Shown here: one piece after another, positions 24,744-34,295 of the stretch
Layout of the letters: the number at the start of each line of letters is the position of its first letter
Numbering within the stretch: position 1 is the stretch's first letter
Assembly (NCBI RefSeq): GCF_045287255.1
Contig: NZ_CP137142.1
Location: forward strand, 1,736,001 to 1,800,000
DNA: 64,000 nt
Direction: 5' to 3'
Origin: Henriciella sp045287255
GTDB lineage: Bacteria > Pseudomonadota > Alphaproteobacteria > Caulobacterales > Hyphomonadaceae
Program-made: the position numbers and the translations under genes
The notes under the pieces: generated by a model
The model's database searches: none
Told to the model about the DNA's origin: nothing
What the model saw: only the letters and a program-made list of their open reading frames with translations

Positions 24744-27605
24744 TTAGTTTACAGATGTCAGGTTGCCTTCCTGGTCGATTGACCAGCCCAGGAACCATGT
24801 ATCATTCGCATCTTCGACAGCGCCAACATATGTCGTAGCGGTCAGAGCACCTTCGCCCGTCACGTCAAAGACAGGAACAGCCTGCTCATTTGCACCTGGA
24901 ACCACACCTGGACGACCGGTCCGGAATGTGAAGCCGCTTGTTGTGACGGTTTGACCAGTGACCATGTTATTAGCCGCTGTGAAGGTGACATCCGTGCCAT
25001 CATTTTCAAGATCGTCACCATTTCCAGACAGGAAGATGGACTGGATTTCAAGAGCGCCATTGTTGAAGTTGGTAACGGTTTCAGCATCATCCACGTCAAT
25101 ACCGGCATCTGGCCAGCCAAGAACAATGCCGTTTGCGATAACACCGCCCATGCCGCGGCGAAGCACAACACCTGTATCTGAAGCTGTATCGCCACCAGAA
25201 ATGATCGTGAAGTTAGACACTTTAGCGTCGGTCACAGGTGTCGCAGCAAAGTTACCGGACAGGTTATCGCCCTCGATACCACGCGGGTCTCCAGAGATAC
25301 CACCAGTCGCCGAAGCAACACCACTATAGACGATGGCGTACTGGATGGAACCATTCCAGCCATCTGTCCAATCGAGGCTATCATCACCACAACCGATCGC
25401 CAGCAGGTGAGTTGCGTTAGTTGTACCACCGAACCACTCGAAGCAGTCATCAAGATTGTTGTAGATTTGAACATGGTCAACTTCGAGACCTGATCCGGTT
25501 CCTTGGAAAGCAATACCGTTCAGCTCATCAGTATTGGTCAGACGCGTCCCAGCGTACTGAACACGTGTATAGTAGATGTGACCGCTATCATCATCTGCTG
25601 TCGCACCACCAAACAGGCCGGAAGACCCTTCGCCTGATTTCTCACAATCTACGGTTCCGCCAGTCGCACCGCCCTGACAGGCATTGATAGGCGCGCGTCC
25701 ATTGATCACGACACCGCCCCAAAGGCCTTTAGTATCCTGATCAAGTGTTGTTGTACCGTCAACTGCACCTTTAGCCGTGAACACGACAGGAGCAGCGGCT
25801 GTACCATTAGAACGAATTTCTGATCCACGAGTGATCACCAGATAGTCATCATTGCCTTCGCCGACGATCGTCACACCAGGCTCAATCGTCAGAATAGCTG
25901 CATCACCGGTTGCCAGCGGGTTCGCTGGGTCCGAACCAAGATCTTCGCCGATAAAGACAGGGCCCACGAGTTCATAGATCAGCTGACCGCCATCAGAAAG
26001 AGTCAGATCGTTGACGATTGGGTTAGCGCTTGAAATCTGACAAAGTTTTTTGCCATCAAGTGTCCCATTCTCAACTGTTCCAGTTGGACAGTTGGCCTCA
26101 TTGATAACCGCATCAAACAGCGTGTTGGCCAATGTGAAGTTCGCCCAGTTTGCAGCCGCTGTTTCAGTTGGGCCGAAGGCACCGACATAGTCAGCTGCAG
26201 AGAAGAAGGCATCGCCAGAAAGCGCAGTAGAGGTTGGGAAGTTCCCTTCAGCTGTGCCTGGGAAGAAGCCATCCGTCAGGCTGTTTGTGTAACCACGAAC
26301 ATTGGCAGAGACCGGAATTGCAGGAACGCCATCGCTATCGCTGGCAAAGTTCTGACCATTATCAAGCGCGATGGATTCAAAGACCAGATCACCGCTTGTG
26401 TAATTGTCGAATGTCTCCTGATTGTCGACGTCAAAGCCAGGTGTGAAGCCGGTTACAATACCGTTGATGAACGTACCGGCAGACCCACGACGCACCAGCA
26501 TACCCTGCTGATTGTTCGGAGAGCCAACCATTGTGAAGTTTGCAATCTTCGGATTAGACACGGGTGTCGCTGCAAAATCACCTGAGAGATTATCGCCTTC
26601 AATACCACGTGGATCCCCGGAAGTCGGGCGGTCAGAATTTACCGCAGCAAATTGCAGGCTACCAGTCCAACCATCTGTCCAGTCAATGCTGTCATCGCCA
26701 GCACCCGTTACAGCAGCGTACTTTACATTCACTGTACCGCCAAACCACTCAATGCCGTCATCAAGATTGTTGTGGACCTGAATGTAGTTGACCTCAGTAC
26801 CACTACCCACACCTTGGAAAGCAATACCGTTCAGCTCGTCATTATTGGTCAGGCGCGCGCCCGCATACTCAACAATGACATAGCGCAGCTCACCAGAGTC
26901 ATCTGTGGCCGCATCACCGCCAAAGAAACCTGAAGACCCTTCACCAGATTTCTCACAATCGGCAGTGCCGCCAACCGCAGCGCCTTGACAGGCATTGATC
27001 GGTGCGAAGCCATTAATGACCAGACCGCCCCATTGCGCATCAGTTGTTGCAGTCAGGATCGAAGACCCTGTTTCTTCGTCATTAACCGCAGCGCGGGCTG
27101 TGAAACGAATAGGAGCAGCCTCAGTACCAACAGCTTCAATCGCTGACCCACGAGAAATGACGATGTAATCATCAATGGCTGAGCCAGTTCCACTCTCGGA
27201 AGCACCAAAGAAACGGACACCTTCACCAACGGTCAGCGTTACAGCTGAACCGGCACCGCCTTTTGTGTCTTCACCAATGAAGACAGGTCCCTGAAGCGCG
27301 ATGGACGTGTTTGCAGGGATGGTAATGTTTGATGTGATGGTGCCTGTCAGCTCACATACATCAATGTCTGAAAACCCGTCAGCTGGGACTGCCGCATAGT
27401 TCACCTCAGTCGTGCCTGTTGGGCAACCAGCGGCTGGAACCAGATCAATAGTCGCGGCTGGTGGTGGCGGCGGCGGTGGTGGTGGCGGTGGAGTTGGTGT
27501 TGTCGGTGTTCCCGGAGACGAAATGTCTGTGTCCGAACAGCCCGTCAGAACCAGTGCCGCAGCACTAGCCATGATCGCCAGCTTGAAAGCAGTACGCGTT
27601 TTCAT
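24744..27605 (-). CDS. Large duplicated beta-structure lipoprotein (TonB receptor partner)
   Basis: 953 residues with a lipoprotein signal ending LTGC (Cys23), then a poly-proline linker of about 11 Pro (residues 39-49). The mature part is two tandem copies of a roughly 440-residue unit (about 60-500 and 503-950), each beginning CPTGT and holding PVFIGED, then a block ending APINACQG, a Cys pair in DCEKSGEGSSG, NELNGIAFQG-type and DDSxDWTDGWxGS stretches, and RGIEGDNLSG. Such repeats occur in exported proteins linked to TonB receptors and look like a right-handed beta-helix or propeller. Likely surface or periplasmic; substrate unknown. It is the first gene of a unit with the TonB receptor. 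Confidence 0.75.
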   Translation of the reverse strand: MKTRTAFKLAIMASAAALVLTGCSDTDISSPGTPTTPTPPPPPPPPPPPAATIDLVPAAGCPTGTTEVNYAAVPADGFSDIDVCELTGTITSNITIPANTSIALQGPVFIGEDTKGGAGSAVTLTVGEGVRFFGASESGTGSAIDDYIVISRGSAIEAVGTEAAPIRFTARAAVNDEETGSSILTATTDAQWGGLVINGFAPINACQGAAVGGTADCEKSGEGSSGFFGGDAATDDSGELRYVIVEYAGARLTNNDELNGIAFQGVGSGTEVNYIQVHNNLDDGIEWFGGTVNVKYAAVTGAGDDSIDWTDGWTGSLQFAAVNSDRPTSGDPRGIEGDNLSGDFAATPVSNPKIANFTMVGSPNNQQGMLVRRGSAGTFINGIVTGFTPGFDVDNQETFDNYTSGDLVFESIALDNGQNFASDSDGVPAIPVSANVRGYTNSLTDGFFPGTAEGNFPTSTALSGDAFFSAADYVGAFGPTETAAANWANFTLANTLFDAVINEANCPTGTVENGTLDGKKLCQISSANPIVNDLTLSDGGQLIYELVGPVFIGEDLGSDPANPLATGDAAILTIEPGVTIVGEGNDDYLVITRGSEIRSNGTAAAPVVFTAKGAVDGTTTLDQDTKGLWGGVVINGRAPINACQGGATGGTVDCEKSGEGSSGLFGGATADDDSGHIYYTRVQYAGTRLTNTDELNGIAFQGTGSGLEVDHVQIYNNLDDCFEWFGGTTNATHLLAIGCGDDSLDWTDGWNGSIQYAIVYSGVASATGGISGDPRGIEGDNLSGNFAATPVTDAKVSNFTIISGGDTASDTGVVLRRGMGGVIANGIVLGWPDAGIDVDDAETVTNFNNGALEIQSIFLSGNGDDLENDGTDVTFTAANNMVTGQTVTTSGFTFRTGRPGVVPGANEQAVPVFDVTGEGALTATTYVGAVEDANDTWFLGWSIDQEGNLTSVN
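24747..26099 (-). repeat. Second internal copy of the lipoprotein repeat
   Basis: Encodes residues about 503-953. The DNA near 25610-25690 closely matches that near 26930-27010 in the first copy, indicating tandem duplication within the gene. Confidence 0.7.
26100..27428 (-). repeat. First internal copy of the lipoprotein repeat
   Basis: Encodes residues about 60-502. It shares with the second copy the segment NACQG...GTxDCEKSGEGSSG and the DDSxDWTDGW block; DNA similarity is easy to see near 26930-27010. Confidence 0.7.
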
Positions 27606-27790
27606 TTGGATCTACCCCTTGAGCGTTATACGCCTGTTGTCGTGCAGAACTGCGCATACCGAGAGACTCGATGTTCACGCGTTCAAAGGGGCCACTAGCA
27701 GCGATGTTTGACGCTTTTCCAACAGTTCAACAAAGCTTTTGTGACAGCGCGGTAATGTTGCTTTTGAGCATCGCTCGCTCTTCAACAAAT

Positions 27791-27815
27791 AAAAAACCGC
27801 CCATGCATGAGCGGC
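27791..27815 (-). terminator. Terminator of the PD40-type lipoprotein gene
   Basis: On the minus strand CCGCTCA and TGGGCGG pair (one T-G) around the loop TGCA and are followed by six T residues. It lies 30 bases beyond the stop at 27845 and separates this gene from the duplicated lipoprotein gene. Confidence 0.85.
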
Positions 27816-27844
27816 TTTCGCATTTAATGGTTAACGCGCAAGTT

Positions 27845-28726
27845 TTACGGGATAGCTCGATCTGCAGTTAGCACTGCGGCAAGCGGGACTTCGTACAAAC
27901 TCCCTTCCTGTGAGAAGAAGAGTGTCTCCCCATCCCAAGACAAGCCTGCCCCAAACTCGATCCCTTCCGTATTCAGGAAAGGCCCCAGATTTTCAGCCGG
28001 CTGCCACTCACCAGAGGCATCACGCTCGGATATCCAAAGGTCGACATACCCCATTTTGGGGCTGCGATGGCTGTAGAAGATCATCCAGTTACCCTCAGGA
28101 TCAACAACCAGGTGATCATCGGTACGCATATCATTCACGCCGTCTGGCATCGCCTCCAGCGTCCACGCGCCGTCTTCCGCCTCTCTGGCCTTCATAATGT
28201 CATAACTGCCCCCACCGGCATGGGTATGATTGGTCACGAAGTATAGCGTGCCATCCTTAGTCGTTGCTGTATCAGTCTCATTCGCACCTGTATTAATCCC
28301 AAACATGGCAAGAGGTTCAGCCTCGCCAAATTGCCCATCCCCAAGATAAGGCGCACGCCAGATATTGATATCCGTGTTGCCTTCGCGACCCGGAACAGCC
28401 GCGTCACTGGAGAAGTAAAACATCTCATCAAAGCGACTGAAATGCGGCCCTGTCAGGGTCCGTCGTGTTGGTAGATCGACGACAAGCTCTGGCTCACTCC
28501 ATCCGTTTCCGACTGGACGAATGAGTTTCATTTCCGTTGTGTCGCCGTTTTCCTGCACATAAACCCGGATTCCGTCAGGGGCCTCGGTCATGGAATATGC
28601 CCGGGTGAACGGCGTTGGTTCAGGCGCACCAGGAAGAACCCGCGTCGCCTCAACAGGCTCCGGTGCTGCACAGGAAACCACAGTACACAGACCGCCCAGC
28701 AAGAAAGCTGAGAATGCATTTTTCAT
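27845..28726 (-). CDS. PD40-like beta-propeller lipoprotein
   Basis: 293 residues with a lipoprotein signal ending VVSC (Cys19). Repeated blade-like segments (GPHFSRFDEMFYFSSD, ETDTATTKDGTLYFVTN, DHLVVDPEGNWMIFYS, GAGLSWDGETLFFSQ) show the WD40-like PD40 pattern of TolB-type propellers. It probably sits in the periplasm or outer membrane. Function unknown; propellers of this kind bind proteins or sugars. It is divergent from the DUF885 peptidase gene, with 216 bases between the starts, and has its own terminator. Confidence 0.75.
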   Translation of the reverse strand: MKNAFSAFLLGGLCTVVSCAAPEPVEATRVLPGAPEPTPFTRAYSMTEAPDGIRVYVQENGDTTEMKLIRPVGNGWSEPELVVDLPTRRTLTGPHFSRFDEMFYFSSDAAVPGREGNTDINIWRAPYLGDGQFGEAEPLAMFGINTGANETDTATTKDGTLYFVTNHTHAGGGSYDIMKAREAEDGAWTLEAMPDGVNDMRTDDHLVVDPEGNWMIFYSHRSPKMGYVDLWISERDASGEWQPAENLGPFLNTEGIEFGAGLSWDGETLFFSQEGSLYEVPLAAVLTADRAIP

Positions 28727-28942
28727 GTCGAGTCTCCGCAGGACGAATAGAGTTGTGCAAGCCGATCAGGGCTTTTCAGGCGCTTCCTAACGTTCACAGA
28801 CAGAAAATGTCAGGTGAAGGTTTTGTGAAAAGCGTAGAGGGATAAGCACACCGCCAACGCACATCCCGTTTCGCTTGCCCGAATGCAGGCATCAGATTAA
28901 CTCTACTAACAAGCTATCCACATTCTGCTTTGGGGACTTCCT

Positions 28943-30715
28943 ATGTCTAAATCGCTTCGCCCTCTCCTGCTCGCCACTGTATTCAGCCTTAGCGCACCAA
29001 TGGGCGTAGCCTTTGCACAGGAAGCGCCTGTAATCGAACAGGCCGCGACGCTCGAATCCCTGATCGAAGACTATGATGTCTTTGCCCGTGTTGGGGACCC
29101 TGTGGCCGAGGCCCGGTTCAATGACACCTCGCCCCGCACCTGGGGTCAGGTAACACCTGAATACATTGCAGACCGGGCCGCACAGGCCACAACCCTTCTG
29201 CAAAGGCTGGAAGCACTTCCAGAGATTGGCCAAGGGCCGGAAGCCGCCATCCTGCGCCACCTTCTGCAACAGGAAATCGACGCGCAGACTTTCGATACAG
29301 CTCGCCTGCCGATGGTTGGCGATTGGGGCTTCTTTGCAGCGCCACATTTCGCTGCTGGACGTACACGCCTGACCACGCGGGATGATGCTGAGGCCTGGAT
29401 TGCCCGGCTGCGTGATGTGCCTCGTTTCTTTGCTGATAATGTCGTGAACATGCGCCGCGGCATCGCCACGGGCTGGACTGCTTACAAAGACCCGCTCAAT
29501 ACGGGTATGGATCAGATCCGCGAGCAGCTTGTTGAAACGGCTGATGATAGCGTCCTGCTTATGCCATTTGAGTCTCTCGATAGTGGATCACTGCCCGCCG
29601 AAGAGATTGAAGCTCTGAAAGCAGAGGGCAGAATTGCAGTGATGGAAGCGGTTGCCGCCTATGCCGATACGCTGCGCTTCCTTGAAACAGAATATGCCCC
29701 AGTTGCCCGTGAAGGCGCAGGCCTGGCAACACTGGAAGGTGGACAGACCGCCTATGCCGCTGCCGTCGCTCATCATACCGCTGGCTCAGGTTACTCTCCA
29801 GAAGACATCCATGCGCTCGGTCAATCCGAAGTCGCCCGTATCCGCGCAGAAATGGAAACCATTATCGAAGAAGTGGCTTTTGAAGGCAGCTTCGAGGACT
29901 TCACCAATTTCCTGCGTACAGATTCGCAATTCTATGCCCGCACACCTGCGGAGCTGATCGAAAAAGCCTCGGAAATGAGCAAGCGGCTCGATATGCTCAT
30001 GCCACAATGGTTCCGGGTTCTACCGCGCCTGCCCTATGGTGTTGAAGCTGTTCCGGCTGCGATCGCACCAGGATATACAACCGGGCGTTACTCCAGTGGT
30101 GACGCCGATGAAGGCCGCGCTGGCACCTATTGGGTCAACACCTATCGCCTGAACCAGCGCCCGCTTTATGAGCTGCCAGCCCTATCCGCGCACGAAGCCG
30201 TTCCCGGTCACCACCATCAGATCGCGATCGCGCAAGAACTGGAAGACGTGCCGGAATTCCGCCGCACCTACTATGCCACCGCCTTTGGTGAAGGGTGGGG
30301 CCTCTATGCCGAGAAACTGGCTGGCGAAGGCGGCTTCTATCGCACCCCATATGAACGTTTCGGGCAACTTTCCTATGAGATGTGGCGCGCCTGCCGCCTC
30401 GTCGCCGATACTGGCCTACACTGGTATGGCTGGACACGTGAAGAGGCCGAAGCCTGTTTCAAAGAGAATACCGCGCTGGCACCACTCAACATCCAGACCG
30501 AGGTCACCCGCTACATTGGCTGGCCCGGTCAGGCCACCGCTTATAAAGTCGGCGAGCTGAAAATCCTGGAGCTGCGCGCAATGGCAAAAGAGGAACTCGG
30601 GGAAGCCTTCGACCTGCGCGATTTCCATGATCACCTTCTGGGTGCTGGCGCGATGCCACTTGATGCCTTGGAAGCGCGTATGGTGGCATGGGTCGAGGCA
30701 CAAAAGCCCGCATAA
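28943..30715 (+). CDS. DUF885 family secreted peptidase-like protein
   Basis: 590 residues with a signal peptide ending near GVAFAQ (residue 26). The family motif H417-E-A-V-P-G-H423 followed by EGWGLYAEKL resembles the HExxH zinc site of metallopeptidases; the rest is mostly helical and about the family's usual length. It is probably a periplasmic dipeptide or amino-acid-ester hydrolase, although the family is poorly characterised. An SD-like GGGGACTT lies shortly before the ATG. It ends with a good terminator 20 bases after the stop. Its neighbours give no clear link. Confidence 0.8.
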   Translation: MSKSLRPLLLATVFSLSAPMGVAFAQEAPVIEQAATLESLIEDYDVFARVGDPVAEARFNDTSPRTWGQVTPEYIADRAAQATTLLQRLEALPEIGQGPEAAILRHLLQQEIDAQTFDTARLPMVGDWGFFAAPHFAAGRTRLTTRDDAEAWIARLRDVPRFFADNVVNMRRGIATGWTAYKDPLNTGMDQIREQLVETADDSVLLMPFESLDSGSLPAEEIEALKAEGRIAVMEAVAAYADTLRFLETEYAPVAREGAGLATLEGGQTAYAAAVAHHTAGSGYSPEDIHALGQSEVARIRAEMETIIEEVAFEGSFEDFTNFLRTDSQFYARTPAELIEKASEMSKRLDMLMPQWFRVLPRLPYGVEAVPAAIAPGYTTGRYSSGDADEGRAGTYWVNTYRLNQRPLYELPALSAHEAVPGHHHQIAIAQELEDVPEFRRTYYATAFGEGWGLYAEKLAGEGGFYRTPYERFGQLSYEMWRACRLVADTGLHWYGWTREEAEACFKENTALAPLNIQTEVTRYIGWPGQATAYKVGELKILELRAMAKEELGEAFDLRDFHDHLLGAGAMPLDALEARMVAWVEAQKPA

Positions 30716-30735
30716 CGCCAAGCGTAAATGAAATG

Positions 30736-30763
30736 AAAGCCCGGCCTTTGAGTCGGGCTTTTT
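30736..30763 (+). terminator. Rho-independent terminator of the DUF885 gene
   Basis: AAAGCCCG pairs with CGGGCTTT across a 10-base loop, followed by TT, C and T. It lies 20 bases after the stop. Confidence 0.85.
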
Positions 30764-30817
30764 CTATATAACATCCGAGTGCTTGCCTCATCCAAACAAA
30801 TATCGCAAAGCGTTTTC

Positions 30818-31540
30818 ATGCCGACTCTTACGATTATTGAAACCGGACAGGCCCCAGAAGCGATTCGCGCAGACTGGCCGAGCTATCCAGACATGTTTGA
30901 GACCCTGCTCGCCCCGCACTTACCGGGCTGGGATTATAAGAGTCTTCGCCTCTCACAAGGGGATGCGTTGCCCGACCCAGAAACGCTTGACGCAACCCTG
31001 ATTACGGGATCCCCGGCAGGGGTTTATGATGACATGCCATGGATGAGCCCACTTATGGATTTCATCCGGTGGAGTGCTGCGGCGACACTCCCTCAAATCG
31101 GTATCTGTTTTGGTCATCAGGCCATTGCTCATGCTCTGGGTGCTCAGGTTGGTAAGTCTGACAAAGGCTGGGGCATTGGTCGCCATGTCTATGATATCGT
31201 CGCCCCGCAAGGCTGGATGGGGGAGACGGCTCCGGAAACCTTCAGCCTTGGCGTCAGTCATCAGGATCAGGTCCAGTCCCTGCCACCCGGCGCGGCTCTG
31301 GTTGGGCGAAGCGACTTTTGTGAATATGCTGCCCTTACTTACCCCGCCATCAAAGCCATCAGCTTTCAGGGCCACCCTGAGTTCAGCCCAGCTTTCAATT
31401 GCGCGCTCTACAGCATCCGCAAAGGCACAGCCTTACCCATTGATATGGTCGATGCGGCTGAGGAAAGCCTCAAAACCCCTGTCGACAATGATTTGGTCGG
31501 CCAGTGGATGGCGAGCTTTCTACAGGCCGCCACAGCCTGA
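30818..31540 (+). CDS. Class I glutamine amidotransferase family protein
   Basis: About 240 residues from the ATG at 30818; an upstream GTG frame is less likely because the family begins close to PTLTIIETG. The nucleophile C97 sits in IGICFGHQ, the catalytic His and Glu in FQGHPEFS, so the triad is complete. This is the GMP-synthase-like/GATase1 group whose members often hydrolyse gamma-glutamyl compounds or peptides rather than feeding a synthase; no synthase subunit is adjacent. The 3' end is 2 bases from the convergent desaturase gene. Confidence 0.85.
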   Translation: MPTLTIIETGQAPEAIRADWPSYPDMFETLLAPHLPGWDYKSLRLSQGDALPDPETLDATLITGSPAGVYDDMPWMSPLMDFIRWSAAATLPQIGICFGHQAIAHALGAQVGKSDKGWGIGRHVYDIVAPQGWMGETAPETFSLGVSHQDQVQSLPPGAALVGRSDFCEYAALTYPAIKAISFQGHPEFSPAFNCALYSIRKGTALPIDMVDAAEESLKTPVDNDLVGQWMASFLQAATA

Positions 31541-31542
31541 TC

Positions 31543-32625
31543 TTATTCGGCGGGGACCTGCGCAGGTTTGCCATTACGCCCACGGTTCTTGGCAAATGGG
31601 TAAGCAGACTTCCAGTCCTCCTGCCCCTCACCTTTCTCAACATAGTGGCAACCAATCAGGGTCCGCGCGAAATCGAACAGAACAAATCGATCTGATTTAA
31701 TATACCACTCGCCCAAGGCCGGAGCGACGGCATCGGTCGCCTCTTGTAAGCGATAATGCGGGATCGTCGGGAACACGTGATGGATCATGTGCAGATTGCC
31801 AATATTGTGCGTAATCCAGTTGAACGGCCCATAATTGCGATCAACGCTGGCCAGTGATCCTTTCAGCCGCGTCCAGTCCCCCTCATCATAAACAGGTACC
31901 TCCGGTGCCACGTGCTGCATGTAGGTCACGAAGGTCAGCCATGCTCCATAAATCAGGTAAGGCGCGAGAATATACTTCGCGAAAAAGCCCCAGCCATAAA
32001 CAACGCCGAGCCCGATATAGAGCGCCAGAAATGCCACGAGCACAGCGAGACCGACATACCAGGACCAACGCACACTCTTGGTATAAAGGTCACTGGTCGG
32101 CAGATAGTGGCTGCCATTGATCGGATCATAGGTCGTCAGATTCCGGAAGCCGAGTTTGTACATCGGCCAGCCGATCAGCACGAAGATACCAGACCGGAAC
32201 AGAATTTTCCGAAACAGGCGGTCTTCTTCAGCGCGGCAGGGGCGGAACACTTCTTCCTTGCGGAAATGCCCGGTTTTCATGTGGTGCTGGGCATGGCTCC
32301 GCTGCCAACCACGATAGGGCACCAGGATCGCTGAATGGGTCAGAATACCGACAATCGTATTTACCGTTCGGCTTTTGGAAAACGATCCATGTCCAGCATC
32401 ATGCCCAATGACAAAGAGCGACCAACAGAATGTCCCGATCAAAAAGATCAGGGGCCATTCCAACCACCAAACAGACACATTCGCCAAGGCGATGTAACAG
32501 GCTGCGATACACGCAACATCAAACAAGAGATAAGCCAGCGATCGCCAGACATTGGGTTGAAAACATCGATCCGGAATCATCCGGCGTAAATCTGCCTCAG
32601 ATAGCGTCAATTCTGCTCGCGCCAT
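31543..32625 (-). CDS. Fatty acid desaturase (membrane, DesA-like)
   Basis: 360 residues. The three histidine boxes of membrane-bound desaturases are present: HDAGHGSF, HAQHH (in RSHAQHHMKTGH) and HMIHHVFP. Several hydrophobic helices span the inner membrane between them, as expected. It introduces a double bond into acyl chains, most likely delta-9 or delta-12; the exact position is not deducible. It is convergent with the amidotransferase gene and 69 bases downstream of the NUDIX gene on the same strand. Confidence 0.9.
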   Translation of the reverse strand: MARAELTLSEADLRRMIPDRCFQPNVWRSLAYLLFDVACIAACYIALANVSVWWLEWPLIFLIGTFCWSLFVIGHDAGHGSFSKSRTVNTIVGILTHSAILVPYRGWQRSHAQHHMKTGHFRKEEVFRPCRAEEDRLFRKILFRSGIFVLIGWPMYKLGFRNLTTYDPINGSHYLPTSDLYTKSVRWSWYVGLAVLVAFLALYIGLGVVYGWGFFAKYILAPYLIYGAWLTFVTYMQHVAPEVPVYDEGDWTRLKGSLASVDRNYGPFNWITHNIGNLHMIHHVFPTIPHYRLQEATDAVAPALGEWYIKSDRFVLFDFARTLIGCHYVEKGEGQEDWKSAYPFAKNRGRNGKPAQVPAE

Positions 32626-32694
32626 ATCGCGTCTCCTCTACTCCACCCAGTAATGACAACAGGATAAGCAAGATCGCGACCAATTTACAAGCGG

Positions 32695-33516
32695 CTATTG
32701 AGCGGCCTTTCCAACCCCTTCTTTCACTTTGCCCAGAGATTCAGTGATCTGAATATAGCCCGCTTCGACTGGGATATGCAGACACGGGGCACCCGCCTCA
32801 TCCTGACCGATAACCGGGAGAACGGTCACAACTGCCTCGTTAGAGAATCGCGTGAGCGCGGCCTCAACACTTTGAACTTCAGCGAGTTTTCCAAGATTCA
32901 TACGGGTCGGAAAAATGATCGTTGCATCACCCGCCGCTTCCATATCCAGCGCCTGCTGCGCGCCAAGCCAGACCGCTTCTGTGGTTTCGCGACCATCCTG
33001 CTCAGCCTTCTGATCTGGCGGGGTTGGGGCCAGATAGAAATGTGTATCAAAACGCTTGGGCATCATGTCCGGTGTGATCCAGTGCCCAAAATGAACCAGC
33101 GTATCGAGCGCCAGAACCAGATCATGATCCTGCATCAACTCAACAAAGCTCTGCTGCCCGCGATCAACAGCGCCGCGAAAAGGCTCCAGAGCCTTAGCGA
33201 CATCTGGCCCAACCAAAGGCGCTCCTTCCCCTCGTGCATTTGCCGGACGCGCGAGAATGATCCCCGCTTCTTCATAGGCTTCACGCACCGCAGAAACCCG
33301 CGCCGCGCGATCCTTGCCTTCAAAATCACCGTCGCTCAGCGCATCCCAGGCCTCGTTCTCATCCTCGGCATTCGCCTTGCCGCCAGGAAACACCAAAGCG
33401 CCCGAAGCAAAATCAATCTCGTAATGCCGCTTGACCATCAAGACCTGCAAATCAGGCTGATCACGCAGCAACAGGACTGTTGCCGATAAACGCGGTTCAC
33501 TCGGGGCTTTCGTCAT
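32695..33516 (-). CDS. NUDIX hydrolase
   Basis: 273 residues. The Nudix box is present but interrupted: FPGGK at residues 43-47 is separated by about 30 residues from R78-E-x-x-E82-E83-x-G85 (REAYEEAGII), the arrangement of the NUDT19-like CoA-diphosphatase branch. It probably hydrolyses a nucleoside-diphosphate-linked compound such as CoA or acyl-CoA; the insert is the reason for that suggestion. It lies head to head with the degenerate EAL-like gene, whose start is about 110 bases away. Confidence 0.85.
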   Translation of the reverse strand: MTKAPSEPRLSATVLLLRDQPDLQVLMVKRHYEIDFASGALVFPGGKANAEDENEAWDALSDGDFEGKDRAARVSAVREAYEEAGIILARPANARGEGAPLVGPDVAKALEPFRGAVDRGQQSFVELMQDHDLVLALDTLVHFGHWITPDMMPKRFDTHFYLAPTPPDQKAEQDGRETTEAVWLGAQQALDMEAAGDATIIFPTRMNLGKLAEVQSVEAALTRFSNEAVVTVLPVIGQDEAGAPCLHIPVEAGYIQITESLGKVKEGVGKAAQ

Positions 33517-33629
33517 TTTCTCTCCTGTGGCGGTCTATTAAATTTCAAACAAATCATGCCGCCCATATGCGCGTGATTTCAACGCTGTGTCTGTATCTGT
33601 CATGCTTCACGCAACGTCACGGAAGCAGA

Positions 33630-34295
33630 ATGCACCAGACTTCACCCTCTTCTCACGCCCGCCCATCACAGGTGCGTTTTACCCCTGTTCTGAACCTCAC
33701 CTCAGGCGAGCCAATGACGCTTCTGGCAGAAACCCTGAAGCCATTTGAAGAGCGTGTGGCATTTGGTCCGGCAGCCAGCCAAAGTGAGCCGATTTCACCG
33801 GCTGCTTTCCTTGCCGAGCAACTGGTTCAAATCGCACGTATGGCGCATGAAGAGACGGATATCCGCCCGGTCATCGTTCCCATATCCATGGCGGCGCTCA
33901 TCCATGCTGATACCCCAATCGCCTGCGATGCAGCGATCCGGCGCACCGTTCTGTGCCCACAGGAAATCTGTTTTGAGGTCAATGACAGCACTTTGGCGCT
34001 ACCATCTCCGGAAGCGCGGCAAGGTCTCATGGCCCTGCGCAAGCTTGGCTTCCGTCTATCTCTTGATGCCACACGTTCATGGCAGGCAGCGCTCAGCACC
34101 GACTTGCGCATCCTGCTCGAAACCATGCGCATCGACAGCCGCCAGATTGAGCTTGAGCCTGCACTGGAAGAACGTATCGAAACGGCCTCAACCTGCGGCA
34201 TGCAGATCATTGCAGAGCAGGCAAGCTGGCGCGATGGCGACTGGCTCGCGTCTATGGGGATTGATTACGGTGTGCGTCCGCGCGCAGACGCCTGA
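33630..34295 (+). CDS. Degenerate EAL-like domain protein
   Basis: About 221 residues from the ATG at 33630, chosen because GGAAG lies 5 bases upstream; the open frame reaches back to 33480, overlapping the NUDIX start, and is less likely. The segment FTPVLNLTSGE resembles the start of an EAL domain, and EICFEVNDSTLALPS with LMALRKLGFRLSLD resembles its middle. The E-A-L metal motif is not found, and the domain is short, so c-di-GMP hydrolysis is unlikely. A c-di-GMP-binding or protein-contact role is possible. Its stop is adjacent to the convergent DUF2336 gene. Confidence 0.45.
   Translation: MHQTSPSSHARPSQVRFTPVLNLTSGEPMTLLAETLKPFEERVAFGPAASQSEPISPAAFLAEQLVQIARMAHEETDIRPVIVPISMAALIHADTPIACDAAIRRTVLCPQEICFEVNDSTLALPSPEARQGLMALRKLGFRLSLDATRSWQAALSTDLRILLETMRIDSRQIELEPALEERIETASTCGMQIIAEQASWRDGDWLASMGIDYGVRPRADA

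Noticed and set aside
24747..27428. Repeated DNA segments that might be a CRISPR-like array
   Set aside because: The repeats are coding, long, unequal and without regular spacers; they reflect protein domain duplication.
32698..33489. A 263-codon plus-strand frame opposite the NUDIX gene
   Set aside because: Complementary to a gene with a real Nudix box; no ribosome site or family match.
33480..33629. The 50-codon upstream extension of the EAL-like frame
   Set aside because: It overlaps the NUDIX start, lacks family similarity, and the ATG at 33630 has a good ribosome site.
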